The notes: generated by a model not told the origin, from the sequence alone. 64,000 nucleotides of DNA from Pirellulimonas nuda (GCF_007750855.1 NZ_CP036291.1:992001-1056000); one strand, 5' to 3'. Counted from the stretch's first letter, positions 24,273 through 33,564 are shown. Program-made: numbers and translations.

Positions 24273-26348
24273 CTAAACCCCTTTGTTCGGTTTCGGAACC
24301 CGTGCGCCACCCTTTCCCTTCCGCCCACGCTTCGACCCCCCCTTCTTGATTTGGCTCTCGACCGCGTCGACGCTCTGGCCGATGCTTTCGCGCATCTTGC
24401 CGATACGGTCGCGGATGGTCGCGGCCCGCTCGAACTCCATCTGGTCGGCTGCTTCGTACATCTCTTTTTCCAGCTCGGAGATGTACTCCTCGGTGACGTA
24501 GCGGGTCTCGTCGTTGCGACCAACCGCGGCGTTTGCGCGGGCGTGGGCAGACGCCTCCTGTTCGATCCCCATGCGGATCGCCTTCTTGATCGTTTCGGGC
24601 GTGATATTGTGCTCTTTGTTGTACTCTTGCTGCAGCGTCCGGCGTCGATCTGTTTCATCCATCGCCCGCTGCATGCTGCCGGTTACCTTGTCTGCGTAGA
24701 GGATGACCCTCGCGTTCACGTTCCGGGCCGCCCGACCGATCGTTTGCATCAACGAGGTTTCGCTCCTTAGGAAGCCTTCCTTGTCTGCGTCGAGGATTGC
24801 CACCAGCGACACTTCGGGGAGGTCGAGCCCCTCGCGGAGCAGGTTGACTCCCACTAATGTTTCAAACAGTCCTTGCCTCAGGTCACGCAGCAGCTCGACC
24901 CGTTCGAACGCGTCCAGCTCTGAGTGCAGCCACTTGCACTTGACCCCTTGTTCTGACAGGTAATGAGACAAGTCTTCGGCGAGCCGCTTGGTGAGGGTCG
25001 TAACCAAGGTTCGTTCGCCCACCGCGGCGCGCTTACGGATCTCTTCGAGCAAGTGGGGGACCTGGCCGCGTGCGGGGACGACCTCGATCACGGGGTCCAG
25101 CAGCCCCGTGGGACGAACGATCTGCTCTACCACCTCGCCGCCGGACTGCTCCAGCTCGAAGTCGGCCGGAGTCGCCGAGACGTAGACCACCTGCTTGGCC
25201 TTGGCCCGCCACTCTTCGAACTTCAGCGGGCGGTTGTCCAGCGCGCTCGGTAGGCGGAAGCCGTGCTCCACCAGCGTCCCTTTCCGGCTCCGGTCGCCGT
25301 TGTACATGGCGCCGATCTGCGGGACGGTGGCGTGCGACTCGTCGATGAACAGCAGGTAGTCGTCCGGGAAATAGTTGAAGAGCGTAGACGGCGTCTCGCC
25401 AGAAGGCCGGCCGGAAAGGGGCCCGCTGTAGTTCTCGATGCCGGGGCAGTAGCCCATCTCTAGCAGCATCTCGATGTCGTATCTTGTGCGGGCGTTCAGG
25501 CGTTGGGCTTCGAGCAGTTTGCCTTGTGACTTGAACAGTTCGAGCCGATCCGCCAACTCAAAGCGGATCCGCTGAACCGCCGCCTCGACCCGTTCCTCGG
25601 GCAACACAAAGTGCTTGGCTGGGTAGATGTAGATCTGCTGGAGAGTGTCGATGACCTGCCCAGATGTCGGGTTGATAATGCTGAGCTTTTCAACCTCGTC
25701 CCCCCAAAACTCCATCCGATAGGCGAACTCCTCGTAGGCGGGCCACACCTCAACGCTGTCTCCCCGCACACGGAACTTGCCCCGTTGCGGGTCGAGGTCG
25801 TTCCGCTCGTACTGCACATCGATCAGCCGGGCGAGCACCTCGTCGCGGTCGACCACGTCCCCGACTGTCAGGCCGACCATCATCGCCTTGTAGTCCTCGG
25901 GCGACCCCAGGCCGTAGATGCAAGAAACGCTCGCCACCACGATCACGTCCCGCCGGCTCACCAGGTTGCTGGTGGTGGCCAGGCGGAGGCGGTCGATTTC
26001 TTCGTTGATCGAAGAGTCTTTCTCGATGTAGATGTCCCGCTGGGGGATGTACGCCTCGGGCTGGTAGTAGTCGTAGTAGCTAACGAAGTACGAGACCGCG
26101 TTGTTGGGGAAGAAGTCGCGGAACTCGCCGTAGAGCTGGGCTGCGAGCGTCTTGTTGTGGCTCAGCACCAACGTCGGGCGTTGGAGCTGCTGGATGACGT
26201 TCGCCATGGTGAACGTCTTGCCGCTGCCGGTGACCCCCATCAGCACCTGCTGGTCTCGGCCGCTCTTGAGGCCTGCGACGAGCTGCTCGATGGCCGCTGG
26301 CTGGTCGCCCGCGGGCTGGAATTCGCTGTGGAGCTGGAATTGAGGCAT
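24273..26348 (-). CDS. uvrB: Excinuclease ABC subunit B
   Basis: 691 residues. The damage-verification helicase of nucleotide excision repair, working with UvrA and UvrC. It has the Walker A 'GVTGSGKT' (38-45), the beta-hairpin '[16 protein letters not shown]', motif II '[20 protein letters not shown]', '[20 protein letters not shown]', '[20 protein letters not shown]' and the C-terminal UvrC-binding UVR domain '[20 protein letters not shown]'. Length is typical, with a basic C-terminal tail. The ATG is the family start. Confidence 0.97.
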   Translation of the reverse strand: MPQFQLHSEFQPAGDQPAAIEQLVAGLKSGRDQQVLMGVTGSGKTFTMANVIQQLQRPTLVLSHNKTLAAQLYGEFRDFFPNNAVSYFVSYYDYYQPEAYIPQRDIYIEKDSSINEEIDRLRLATTSNLVSRRDVIVVASVSCIYGLGSPEDYKAMMVGLTVGDVVDRDEVLARLIDVQYERNDLDPQRGKFRVRGDSVEVWPAYEEFAYRMEFWGDEVEKLSIINPTSGQVIDTLQQIYIYPAKHFVLPEERVEAAVQRIRFELADRLELFKSQGKLLEAQRLNARTRYDIEMLLEMGYCPGIENYSGPLSGRPSGETPSTLFNYFPDDYLLFIDESHATVPQIGAMYNGDRSRKGTLVEHGFRLPSALDNRPLKFEEWRAKAKQVVYVSATPADFELEQSGGEVVEQIVRPTGLLDPVIEVVPARGQVPHLLEEIRKRAAVGERTLVTTLTKRLAEDLSHYLSEQGVKCKWLHSELDAFERVELLRDLRQGLFETLVGVNLLREGLDLPEVSLVAILDADKEGFLRSETSLMQTIGRAARNVNARVILYADKVTGSMQRAMDETDRRRTLQQEYNKEHNITPETIKKAIRMGIEQEASAHARANAAVGRNDETRYVTEEYISELEKEMYEAADQMEFERAATIRDRIGKMRESIGQSVDAVESQIKKGGSKRGRKGKGGARVPKPNKGV

Positions 26349-26421
26349 TCAGCGATTATAGGGGGCGGTTGCCCGGAACCCAGCCTACCCGCGCGTGGGA
26401 CGCGAGGACCGGCCGAGACTC

Positions 26422-27132
26422 TCAGCTAGCTGGCGCCGGTTCCGCGGCGGCCTCTGCCGGCGTTTCGGCGCCTTCCGATCCGCTTTCTTCGACGGACTCT
26501 GCCGCCGGCGACTCCGGCGGCGACTCCGGCGGCTCAGCCGGGCTTTCGGCCGGCTGCTCGGCCTCTTCTGCTTCGCTATCGTCGGCTGCGTCATCTGCTT
26601 CGCTATCTGCTTCGACTGGTTCTTCCTCGGGAAGCAGGGCCTTCACGCCGAAGCGATGAACCAACTCGCCTCCAGAATGCGCCGCGTTCGCCAAGTAGCC
26701 CAACGACGGCGCCCAAACGAGCAGAACCGCCAACTGTGGGATGACGCGCCCACGCCAACCCGACGAGAGCGAGCCCGTCGCAAGCACAATGGCGTACAAC
26801 ACGGTCAACCCGGTGAAGATATTCCGGGCCAGCTCTGTCTGTTCGCCATGCGCCTGTGCGGCGAAGTCGGCTTCTTCGTAGAGTTCCCAGTCGTCCATCG
26901 ACATCGTCTGGTCCATCACGCTGTAGGCCGCTTCGCCGGAACTCGTCGCGACCCAGGCGCTGGCCGTCCCCAGCACCATGAGCACAAGCGCCCCGATCGA
27001 GAACCCGCGGCGTGGAAACAGAATGCCCAGCAGCACAAACAGCGGCGCGACCATCAGCAGGGCGATGGGGAAGTGAACCACCAACGGGTGGATGCCATCC
27101 CAGCTCGGGAGCGGGGGAGGAAGGATCTGCAT
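26422..27132 (-). CDS. DUF2231 membrane protein with acidic C-terminal tail
   Basis: 236 residues. Four predicted membrane segments, starting with 'IHPLVVHFPIALLMVAPLFV' (the HPLVVHFPIAL motif of DUF2231) and including 'AVLLVWAPSLGYLANAAHSG'. Conserved His residues sit at the first helix and in 'AAHSGGELVHRFGV', consistent with haem binding proposed for related proteins. Residues about 175-236 are a Glu/Ala/Pro-rich soluble tail. The gene lies 73 bp upstream of the uvrB start, on the other side of a short spacer, on the same strand. Function unknown. Confidence 0.8.
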   Translation of the reverse strand: MQILPPPLPSWDGIHPLVVHFPIALLMVAPLFVLLGILFPRRGFSIGALVLMVLGTASAWVATSSGEAAYSVMDQTMSMDDWELYEEADFAAQAHGEQTELARNIFTGLTVLYAIVLATGSLSSGWRGRVIPQLAVLLVWAPSLGYLANAAHSGGELVHRFGVKALLPEEEPVEADSEADDAADDSEAEEAEQPAESPAEPPESPPESPAAESVEESGSEGAETPAEAAAEPAPAS

Positions 27133-27223
27133 CAGAACGCCTCATTCAGTCGCGGAAACCAGTCGCCGGTCGATGGCCTCTAGTAGAACAAATCTGTCGT
27201 CCAGGGGCGATGCCAGCCGGTGT

Positions 27224-27799
27224 TCAGCGCCCCGCGGCGCCCATCTTGTGAACCTTGGCGAGCCAGCCCTCGCGTCGGTGATCGGAAACCGCCTCGGCCA
27301 TGCCGAAATACGCAACACGGATCGGCTTGAACCCACAAAACCCCAGCACCATTCCCCGCAGCGATCGCACCGGCGCGTCGCCGTACGCGAGCCGGCCGTA
27401 CCAGCGTGGGGTCGCGGCGGTGAGGATCATCCTTGCGCTCCTGCCGGCCAGCAGGCGGTCCCACCAGGGCCCCTTCTCATGGAACTTGAACGCGAAGCCC
27501 GGCAGGAGGGTACGGTCAAAGAATCCCTTGAGTTGCGCCGGCGTCGAACCCCACCAAACGGGGTACACAACCACCAGGTGCTCGCACCAAGCGATGTCTT
27601 CTTGGGCCTGGGCTAAGCACGCCTCGAGCGGCTGGTTGCGGTCGTACCCGCGGTGCAGCGTCGCGTCGAAGTCCAGCTCGCGCACCGCGATCCGGCGCGT
27701 TTCGTGGCCCGCGTCGGCTGCGCCGTCCTCGTACTGACGTGCGAGCGCGGCGCAAAAGCTCGACGCGGAGGGGTGGCCGTCGAGGATGGTGATGCGCAT
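27224..27799 (-). CDS. NAD(P)H dehydrogenase (quinone), flavodoxin-fold
   Basis: 191 residues. 'MRITILDGHPSASSFCAALA' at the N-terminus and 'VVYPVWWGSTPAQLKGFFDR' in the middle are the FMN/FAD-binding motifs of the KefF/MdaB/NQO1-like family; 'GPWWDRLLAGRSARMILTAA' follows. Two-electron reduction of quinones in the cytoplasm is the expected activity. Length and start fit. The HhH gene is 24 bp upstream on the same strand, but no shared role is apparent. Confidence 0.85.
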   Translation of the reverse strand: MRITILDGHPSASSFCAALARQYEDGAADAGHETRRIAVRELDFDATLHRGYDRNQPLEACLAQAQEDIAWCEHLVVVYPVWWGSTPAQLKGFFDRTLLPGFAFKFHEKGPWWDRLLAGRSARMILTAATPRWYGRLAYGDAPVRSLRGMVLGFCGFKPIRVAYFGMAEAVSDHRREGWLAKVHKMGAAGR

Positions 27800-27823
27800 G
27801 GGGGTCGTCCGGGGTCCGAGTCG

Positions 27824-28219
27824 CTAACGCGCAGCCACCATCTCGTCGTCCGGGAGGGGCGCCAGGTAGCGCCGCACTCCCGCCAGCGTGCGTGGGCCGA
27901 TGCCCGGCACGCGCTGCAGGTCTTCCGCCGATCGGAACGGACCGTGTTGATCGCGTGTCGCGACGATCCGCTTGGCTAGCACCGGGCCGACCTTGGGGAG
28001 CTGAGCCAGCTCCCCCCAGTCCGCCGTGTTCACGTCGACTACAAACGCGTACCGAAGCGGCCCGGCGTGGTCGATATCTACCAGGTCGCCACGCAGTCCG
28101 CCGCGGGCCGCCCACCACCACGCCATGCTGGCGATGGCTAGGCATGTCAGCGAGGCCAACACCCACTGGTCGCGCGGGTGCAGCAACGGCTTTCGTTCGC
28201 GATCGCCCGGGGGGGTCAT
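27824..28219 (-). CDS. ComEA-type helix-hairpin-helix protein with membrane anchor
   Basis: 131 residues. One transmembrane segment (about 19-40, 'WVLASLTCLAIASMAWWWAA') is followed by a pair of helix-hairpin-helix motifs: 'DVNTADWGELAQLPKVGPVL' and 'SAEDLQRVPGIGPRTLAGVR'. This is the layout of ComEA-like DNA receptors, which bind dsDNA outside the membrane during uptake. No other competence genes are in the window. Six bases separate it from the winged-helix gene upstream, so they are probably co-transcribed. Confidence 0.82.
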   Translation of the reverse strand: MTPPGDRERKPLLHPRDQWVLASLTCLAIASMAWWWAARGGLRGDLVDIDHAGPLRYAFVVDVNTADWGELAQLPKVGPVLAKRIVATRDQHGPFRSAEDLQRVPGIGPRTLAGVRRYLAPLPDDEMVAAR

Positions 28220-28225
28220 CGGGCG

Positions 28226-28588
28226 TTAGCGGACGCTCACCTTCATCGTGCGGCCGAAAGTCTCGAAAGCGAGCTTGTCTTCGCGGGCGAGCCACCCCAC
28301 CGCGGCCAGCACCAATTCGGCCGACACCGGGCAGGCCTGCTTGAGGGCCGCTAGGGTCAGCGGGCCTTGGTCCGCCAGGGCGCCCCAGACGTGCCCCGCG
28401 GCGTCGCCGATTTGCTCGGTCGAAATCGCCGGCGCCGCTGGCGCCTTGGCTACCTTCTCCTTGGCCGCTACCGGCTTGGCCGCGGGCTTCTTGGCGGCGG
28501 CCTTCTTGGGCGCCTTCTTTGCCGGGGCTTTGGTCGTGGGGGCGGGGGCGCTGGCTGCGCCGTTGGTGGCGGCTTTCTTCTTGGCCAT
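28226..28588 (-). CDS. Winged-helix (DUF2582) protein with Lys/Ala/Pro-rich N-terminal tail
   Basis: 120 residues from the ATG at 28588. The first 55 are Lys/Ala/Pro-rich ('APAKKAPKKAAAKKPAAKPV'). The C-terminal 60 form a winged helix-turn-helix of the DUF2582 type: 'IGDAAGHVWGALADQGPLTL', 'VSAELVLAAVGWLAREDKLA'. DNA binding is likely (inference from fold and basic tail). A start eight codons earlier at 28612 is possible. It precedes the ComEA-like gene with a 6-bp gap. Confidence 0.75.
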   Translation of the reverse strand: MAKKKAATNGAASAPAPTTKAPAKKAPKKAAAKKPAAKPVAAKEKVAKAPAAPAISTEQIGDAAGHVWGALADQGPLTLAALKQACPVSAELVLAAVGWLAREDKLAFETFGRTMKVSVR

Positions 28589-28721
28589 GGCAGGGCTCTT
28601 CGTCGCGGTCAATCGGGTGGGAAGCGGGGGCTGGTATCATAACCCGGGTAGGGGTCGGTTCCAAATGGGCGCCTGAAAAAGGGAAGGATTCCTTGATAAC
28701 CGGACCTCGTGTTGGCGGGGC

Positions 28722-29579
28722 TCACCCCGTCGACAACGCGGGGGCGACCACGCTGTACAGCACGTACACCAGCAGCAGCCCCCACCAGCCGATCGCCACG
28801 TTAGGCGGCGGCTCGTAGCCCAGCACGTTGGCGATCAGCCCCGCCAGGGCCACCAGACCGATTAGCATCGCCAGCACCTGGGCGCCGCCGGTCACGACGA
28901 TCAGCCCCAGCAGCAGGGGCGTTACCGTCATGGCGATCATCAGGTGCTTCAGCGAGAACTGAAGTCGGACGGGCACTTTCTCGTCCGGCTCGTCGTCTAA
29001 CTCTTCGCCGATCTCTTCCTCGATCTCGGCTTCGCTCAGCCCGTCCGCGACGCCCTGGCGGCGGATGCGGTCGGCCCGGCGCATGCGGTCCGCCCGCCGT
29101 TCGCGGGCCCGCTCCTGCCACGAGATGTACAGGTGCCCCGTCACCAGCAGCATGAAGGTGAGCGTGATCGCCGCGACCGCGGCGCCCTGCAGCTTGGCCA
29201 GCGAGATAAACACCGCGATCAGCCCGGTGGCGATCAGCAGGTGCTTGATCTGGAACCGGTACTGGAATCCCTCGTCGGGAAGGTTCAGCGGGTCGTCTTC
29301 CAGCCGTTTATAGGCGTCGTTGATGTCGATCGCGGCAGACGCTTTGCGGATGTCGTGCTCGGCGCGTAAGCGTTCTCCCTCGATGATCGCCTGGTCGGGG
29401 GCCTCCAGCTCGTACTCGTCGCCATCCTCTGCGTCGGCGTCCAGCCACGCGTCCGCCGGCGGGCGGGTCGGCGCCAGGTCGGGGGCGCGGGGCGCTGGCT
29501 CGTCGTCGGCCATCAACTCGAAGTCGTCGCCGTCGTCTTCGGGAACTCGGTCGGGTCCGGTGCTGTTAGGAAGCGGCAT
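28722..29579 (-). CDS. Planctomycete membrane protein with duplicated 'RFxLKHL' modules
   Basis: 285 residues. A cytoplasmic acidic N-terminus (1-95) is followed by two modules, each opening with a similar signature: 'GFQYRFQIKHLLIATGLIAV' and 'RLQFSLKHLMIAMTVTPLLL'. Each carries two hydrophobic helices, with a charged Arg/Glu-rich loop between ('RRADRMRRADRIRR'). The 'RFSLKHLL/RTLL' signature is frequent in planctomycete membrane proteins of unknown function. The duplication is visible directly. The start at 29579 removes an unsupported 18-residue extension. Divergent from the GT1 gene. Confidence 0.75.
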   Translation of the reverse strand: MPLPNSTGPDRVPEDDGDDFELMADDEPAPRAPDLAPTRPPADAWLDADAEDGDEYELEAPDQAIIEGERLRAEHDIRKASAAIDINDAYKRLEDDPLNLPDEGFQYRFQIKHLLIATGLIAVFISLAKLQGAAVAAITLTFMLLVTGHLYISWQERARERRADRMRRADRIRRQGVADGLSEAEIEEEIGEELDDEPDEKVPVRLQFSLKHLMIAMTVTPLLLGLIVVTGGAQVLAMLIGLVALAGLIANVLGYEPPPNVAIGWWGLLLVYVLYSVVAPALSTG

Positions 29580-29707
29580 GTATATCGGTCCGTGGTGTCC
29601 GGCGGTCGAACGCTCAGCCGAGAAGGCATACACTTCTCTTTCCGAGCCCGTCCTCTATTCTAGTTATCTTCGGTCACGCCCACGCCCCAGGCAACCGCGA
29701 CGCACCC

Positions 29708-30994
29708 ATGCGCCTCATCCTCTCCGGCCTGGGAAGCTACGGCGACGTTTTCCCGATGATCGGCCTGGGCGCCGCGATGCAGCGCCGCGGCCACGGCGTC
29801 ACGCTGCTGGCCAACCCGTACTTCCGCAGCAATGTCGAATCGGCCGGCCTGACGCTCGCCCCTTTCTCTACCGAAGCAGAGTACCTCCGGCTGACGCAGG
29901 AGCCCGACCTCTGGCGCCCCCGCGGCGGCATGCAGGTGATCTTCCGCGAGTCGATGCAGCAGCTCCGGCCGCTGGTTGAGCAGGTCCGCGGCATGGTGGC
30001 TTCGTCGTCTGAGCCCGCGGTGCTGGTCGCCCACCCGCTGGATATGGCGAGCCGAATCGTTTCCGAGCAACTCGGCACGCCGCTGGTGGCGGTGGCGTAC
30101 GCGCCGATGGCGCTCTGGAGCCGCCAATCGCCGCCAAGGCTCGCCGGGGTCTGGGTCGGGCGCGGCACCCCCAAGTGGCTGCTGGACGCCCAGTTTTGGT
30201 TGGGCGAGAAGCTGTTGGTCGAACCAACCGTCCGCCGCCCGCTGAACCTGCTGCGTGCTGAGCTAGGCCTCCCGCCGATCGGCCGCGTGTTCCCCGAGTG
30301 GTGGTACCGGGCCGACCACGTGCTGGGGCTCTTCCCCGAGTGGTTTGCGACCGCCTCGGGGGAAGACCTGCCGGGCGACTGGCCCCAGAACCTCACCCTG
30401 GCCGGCTTTCCGTTTTGGGATGGTCCGATCCCGGCCGACGGCGCCCAGCGGCCGCCGCTTCCCGCCGAGGTCGAGGCTTGGCTGGCGTCCGGCGATCGCC
30501 CCATCGTTTTCGCGCCGGGCACCGCCAACCGCGCCGCGGGGCCCTTCTTTCGGGCCGCCATTGACGCCTGCGCCAGGCTCGGCCGGCGTGGGGTGCTGCT
30601 GACCAAGTACGCCGAGCAACTCCCCGACCCGTTGCCAGACCACGTACGCAGCTTCGAGTTCGTGCCGCTGAGCCTGTTGCTGCCGCGGTGCGCGGCCCTG
30701 GTGCACCATGGCGGCATCGGCACCACCTCGCAGGGTCTTGCCGCGGGGATCCCCCACCTGGTGCAGCCGATGGGTTTCGACCAACCCGACAACGCCGAGC
30801 GCCTCGCGCACTTGGGGGTCGGCGACTCGCTCCGCCCCGCCCGGTTCACCGGCGCGCGGGTTGCGGCTAGGCTCGACGCGTTGCTGAGTTCCCGCACCGT
30901 GCCCAAGGCGTGCGGCAGGCTCGCCGAGCGGTGCCGAGAGAACGACCCCTTTGCCGCCGCGTGCCTGTGCCTGGAGTCGCTCGCGGGATCGTAA
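29708..30994 (+). CDS. Glycosyltransferase family 1 (UDP-glycosyltransferase / rhamnosyltransferase-like)
   Basis: 428 residues, GT-B fold. The N-terminal motif 'SGLGSYGDVFPMIGLGAAMQ' and the C-terminal donor-binding block 'CAALVHHGGIGTTSQGLAAG' with 'PHLVQPMGFDQPDNAERL' are typical of GT1 enzymes acting on sterols, lipids or natural products (RhlB- or UGT-like). No membrane segment. The acceptor cannot be predicted. A DJ-1-family gene begins 35 bp downstream on the same strand and may share the transcript. Confidence 0.85.
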   Translation: MRLILSGLGSYGDVFPMIGLGAAMQRRGHGVTLLANPYFRSNVESAGLTLAPFSTEAEYLRLTQEPDLWRPRGGMQVIFRESMQQLRPLVEQVRGMVASSSEPAVLVAHPLDMASRIVSEQLGTPLVAVAYAPMALWSRQSPPRLAGVWVGRGTPKWLLDAQFWLGEKLLVEPTVRRPLNLLRAELGLPPIGRVFPEWWYRADHVLGLFPEWFATASGEDLPGDWPQNLTLAGFPFWDGPIPADGAQRPPLPAEVEAWLASGDRPIVFAPGTANRAAGPFFRAAIDACARLGRRGVLLTKYAEQLPDPLPDHVRSFEFVPLSLLLPRCAALVHHGGIGTTSQGLAAGIPHLVQPMGFDQPDNAERLAHLGVGDSLRPARFTGARVAARLDALLSSRTVPKACGRLAERCRENDPFAAACLCLESLAGS

Positions 30995-31029
30995 CCCGAC
31001 CCTTCAATCCACTGGCCCCGAGCCCCTTC

Positions 31030-31572
31030 ATGCCCCAGAAACTGCCGCTGTCCGGAATCCGTGTGCTCACGTTCGTGGGAGACATCTACGAAGACCTGGA
31101 GCTGCTCTACCCCAGGTTGAGGCTGATCGAGGCGGGCGCCGAGGTAGTGGTGGCCGGCGAAAAGGCCGGGGCGACCTACGCCGGCAAACACGGCTACCCC
31201 TGCGCCGCAGACGTCGCGATCGCCGACATGAAGAGCGACGACTTCCAGGCCGTGGTGGTCCCCGGGGGCTTCATGCCGGACAAGCTCCGCCGCGACCCCA
31301 AGGTGCTGTCGCTGGTGCGCGAGATCGCGGACGCGGGCAAGCCGGTCGCCGCGATCTGCCACGGCGGCTGGATCCCCATCTCGGCGGGGGTCTACAAGGG
31401 GGTCCGCGTGACCGGCTCGCCCGGCATTAAGGACGACCTGGTAAACGCCGGCGCGGTGTGGGAAGACGCCCCCGTGGTGGTCGACCGCCACTTCATCTGC
31501 AGCCGCAAGCCAGACGACCTGCCGGACTTCTGCCGCGCGCTCATCGAGATGCTGGCCGGCTCGCACGCGTAG
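31030..31572 (+). CDS. DJ-1/PfpI family protein (type 1 glutamine amidotransferase fold)
   Basis: 180 residues. Signatures: 'GIRVLTFVGDIYEDLELLYP', with the Glu that primes the nucleophile, 'FQAVVVPGGFMPDKLRRD' and the nucleophile elbow 'VAAICHGGWIPISAG' with Cys followed by His. Family members include general stress proteins, peptidase-like PfpI and glyoxalase/deglycase enzymes; which applies is open. The start at 31030 is the family N-terminus; longer readings run into the upstream gene. Likely cytoplasmic. Confidence 0.87.
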   Translation: MPQKLPLSGIRVLTFVGDIYEDLELLYPRLRLIEAGAEVVVAGEKAGATYAGKHGYPCAADVAIADMKSDDFQAVVVPGGFMPDKLRRDPKVLSLVREIADAGKPVAAICHGGWIPISAGVYKGVRVTGSPGIKDDLVNAGAVWEDAPVVVDRHFICSRKPDDLPDFCRALIEMLAGSHA

Positions 31573-31736
31573 CCCCGCTTCGGGAATGCCGGTGTCTGGG
31601 CGCCCCGCGGGCGCTAGGAGCGTACGCGGACGTGTCCAGTCGCGCCGCGGGCTTGTTTTGTAGGGGCGGACCGCTGCGGCGCGGTCGCATCGGTGGCCAC
31701 GCAGTCGTGTTTTTGGCGGCTTTTTGGGGGCGCCGA

Positions 31737-31910
31737 GTTTTGTCCGGTTGCTGGGCTGCTGGCGGATCGATTTTCGGACAAAACCCTCCCCCTGCGGCAG
31801 TCCGCGTTCGTATTCCCCGGGGTTTCCGCAGTGACGCTGCGCGGGCTCGGCGGACCGGCCGACCGGAGGGGGAGCGATCGACGTTCGGGTGGACACCTCG
31901 GGGACAAAAC
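31737..31910 (-). repeat. Dispersed TTTTGTCC element, copy 2
   Basis: Read on the minus strand it opens GTTTTGTCCCCGAGGTGTCC and closes with the 50-bp block 31737-31786, whose first 16 bases (GGGTTTTGTCCGAAAA) are identical to copy 1. The block ends GGACAAAAC in both copies. At 174 bp it is shorter than copy 1 because the middle differs. It lies between 3' ends of two genes, while copy 1 lies upstream of a gene, so it is not tied to one gene context. Confidence 0.7.
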
Positions 31911-32030
31911 TCTGCGCGGTTGTTCGTGGCTTCATCCCCGCATTATCCCCGATCGATCCGGGGCCGCGCGGGCCATTCTTAGCCACCGGCGATTTTGCTC
32001 GTTGGGCCGCGAAAACGCTCACCCTGCGCG

Positions 32031-32069
32031 AAAAAAAAGGCAGGCGTCCCGCGGTGCGGAACGCCTGCC
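32031..32069 (-). terminator. Rho-independent terminator of the PEP-CTERM gene
   Basis: Stem GGCAGGCGT (32039-32047) / ACGCCTGCC (32061-32069) with an inner CCGC/GCGG extension. Eight A residues at 32031-32038 read as TTTTTTTT on the minus strand. It sits 29 bp past the stop of the PEP-CTERM gene. Confidence 0.92.
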
Positions 32070-32097
32070 CTAGATCAGTGGTCGATTAGCGTATGCC

Positions 32098-33564
32098 CTA
32101 GCTGCGGCGACGCCGCACGAGGGCCAGTCCGCCCACCGCCAGCAGCACCAGCGTGCCCGGTTCGGGCACGGCGGCGACGTCGAAGCCGGAGCCGGTGAGG
32201 AAGAACGCCCCCATGTCAAAGTACTGCGCGGCGTTGAAGGCGGACGAGTCTTGCTCGTGACCGCCGAAGCTGCCGACCTTGGCGAAGTACGAGCCGGCGC
32301 CGAGCAATTCCGAGTAGGAAACAAACAGCGTGCTCACGTCCTCCATCCCCATGCCGACCATGGTCCCCATCGCGTCGAACACCATCAGCGTGCTACGCAG
32401 CGTGCCGACGCCGTCGGCCACGCCGGCCGTCAAGAAGTCGGTGCTGTTGTTCACGGTCAGGCTGATCGCGTCGCCGCCGTCGGTGTAGAAGGAGAACCAG
32501 TCTTCGGTGTAATTCGAGGCGCCGATCGGGGCCGGGTTCGCCTCGCTCAGCGGCACAATCACTCCCTTCGAGGACGAGGAGGTGACGTCAATCACGCTGC
32601 CAACCAGCGGCAGCTCGGTAGCGGCGCCCAGCGAGTGGCCGATGCCGTCGTCGATCAGGTGCAGGTTGACGGCGCCCGCGCGTCCGTTGCCCGCCACGTT
32701 GATTGACAGCATCAGTTGGACGTCGTTCTGGACGGTCTGCACGTCGTCCGGGTGGGTGTCGCCGACGCGCCAAGTGACGCGCTGACGGTCCGACGCTTGG
32801 CCAATGATGGGGACGTAGGTCCCGGGGTCGGGGCCCGCGGCGTCGTCGCCGAGCGAGTACTCGTTAACCAACGTCGAGCCCGTCCAGTCGCCCTGGTGGT
32901 AGAGGCCGAACGAGTGGGCGTTCTCATGGGCAGAGATGGCGCCGATGTAGTCGCCGTTGATCACACCCGCCGTGGCGGCGCCCGCTTGGGCTTCGCTGAA
33001 CATCCAGTTGGTGTGCTGACCCGGGCCGCCCGCGACCCCCGCAACCACGCCAATGCCGGGCGAAACGCCGTCCGCACCGTCGTCGAACCACTTGCTCTCC
33101 GCGGTCAGCTCGCCCGGGCCGTAGTCGGCCGGGTTGCGGATCTGGGAGCCCACGACCGTGTGCATCAGGTTCGGGGTCGCGTCGTAGTACGCTTGCCGCT
33201 GGGCGTCGGTCGCGCCGGGGCCGAGAGCAGCAATCGCCGGGTCGATGGTGGTGACGTTGACGTTGAACCCAATGTACGACTGGGCGGTCCGGCTCCAGAT
33301 GTTCTTGATCTGTTCGACTTCGGCGGCGTCGAAGGTTTCGGCACTGGTCCTGTCGTTCACTCCCAGCGTGAGGCCGGGGGCGGTGGCGTGGTCGTACCAG
33401 AGGCCGTCGTAGTCGAATCCGGCGACGTTCAAGTAGATCGTGTACTGGGCGCCGGGGCGGCTGCTGAGCTGCGGGACGCTGGCAGCGAGCTGTGCAAGCA
33501 GCGAGCTTGCGGGAAACAAAAGAAGCGCGGCGAATACGCCGGCGCGCACCAGTCTACAAAGCAT
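32098..33564 (-). CDS. PEP-CTERM-sorted metzincin-like metalloprotease
   Basis: 488 residues. Signal peptide at the N-terminus ('MLCRLVRAGVFAALLLFPAS'). A zinc-protease motif 'SAHENAHSFGLYHQGDW' matches HExxHxxGxxH, the metzincin signature. A long beta-rich region follows, resembling pre-peptidase C-terminal type domains ('YTEDWFSFYTDGGDAISLTV'). The C-terminus is a PEP-CTERM sorting signal: 'AAVPEPGTLVLLAVGGLALV' then RRRRS. It is probably exported, and processed and anchored by an exosortase encoded elsewhere. Start at 33564 precedes the signal peptide. Confidence 0.87.
   Translation of the reverse strand: MLCRLVRAGVFAALLLFPASSLLAQLAASVPQLSSRPGAQYTIYLNVAGFDYDGLWYDHATAPGLTLGVNDRTSAETFDAAEVEQIKNIWSRTAQSYIGFNVNVTTIDPAIAALGPGATDAQRQAYYDATPNLMHTVVGSQIRNPADYGPGELTAESKWFDDGADGVSPGIGVVAGVAGGPGQHTNWMFSEAQAGAATAGVINGDYIGAISAHENAHSFGLYHQGDWTGSTLVNEYSLGDDAAGPDPGTYVPIIGQASDRQRVTWRVGDTHPDDVQTVQNDVQLMLSINVAGNGRAGAVNLHLIDDGIGHSLGAATELPLVGSVIDVTSSSSKGVIVPLSEANPAPIGASNYTEDWFSFYTDGGDAISLTVNNSTDFLTAGVADGVGTLRSTLMVFDAMGTMVGMGMEDVSTLFVSYSELLGAGSYFAKVGSFGGHEQDSSAFNAAQYFDMGAFFLTGSGFDVAAVPEPGTLVLLAVGGLALVRRRRS

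Larger units (their letters stand above)
31573..32097. other. Intergenic region holding element copy 2 and a terminator
   Basis: 525 bp between the convergent DJ-1 and PEP-CTERM genes. It contains copy 2 of the TTTTGTCC element (31737-31910) and a minus-strand terminator (32031-32069). Between them I see GC-rich sequence but no gene. Confidence 0.5.

Noticed and set aside
29737-32022. A 761-codon minus-strand frame antisense to the GT1 and DJ-1 genes
   Set aside because: Its translation is Arg/Pro/Ser-rich and matches nothing. The plus-strand genes have clear family motifs.
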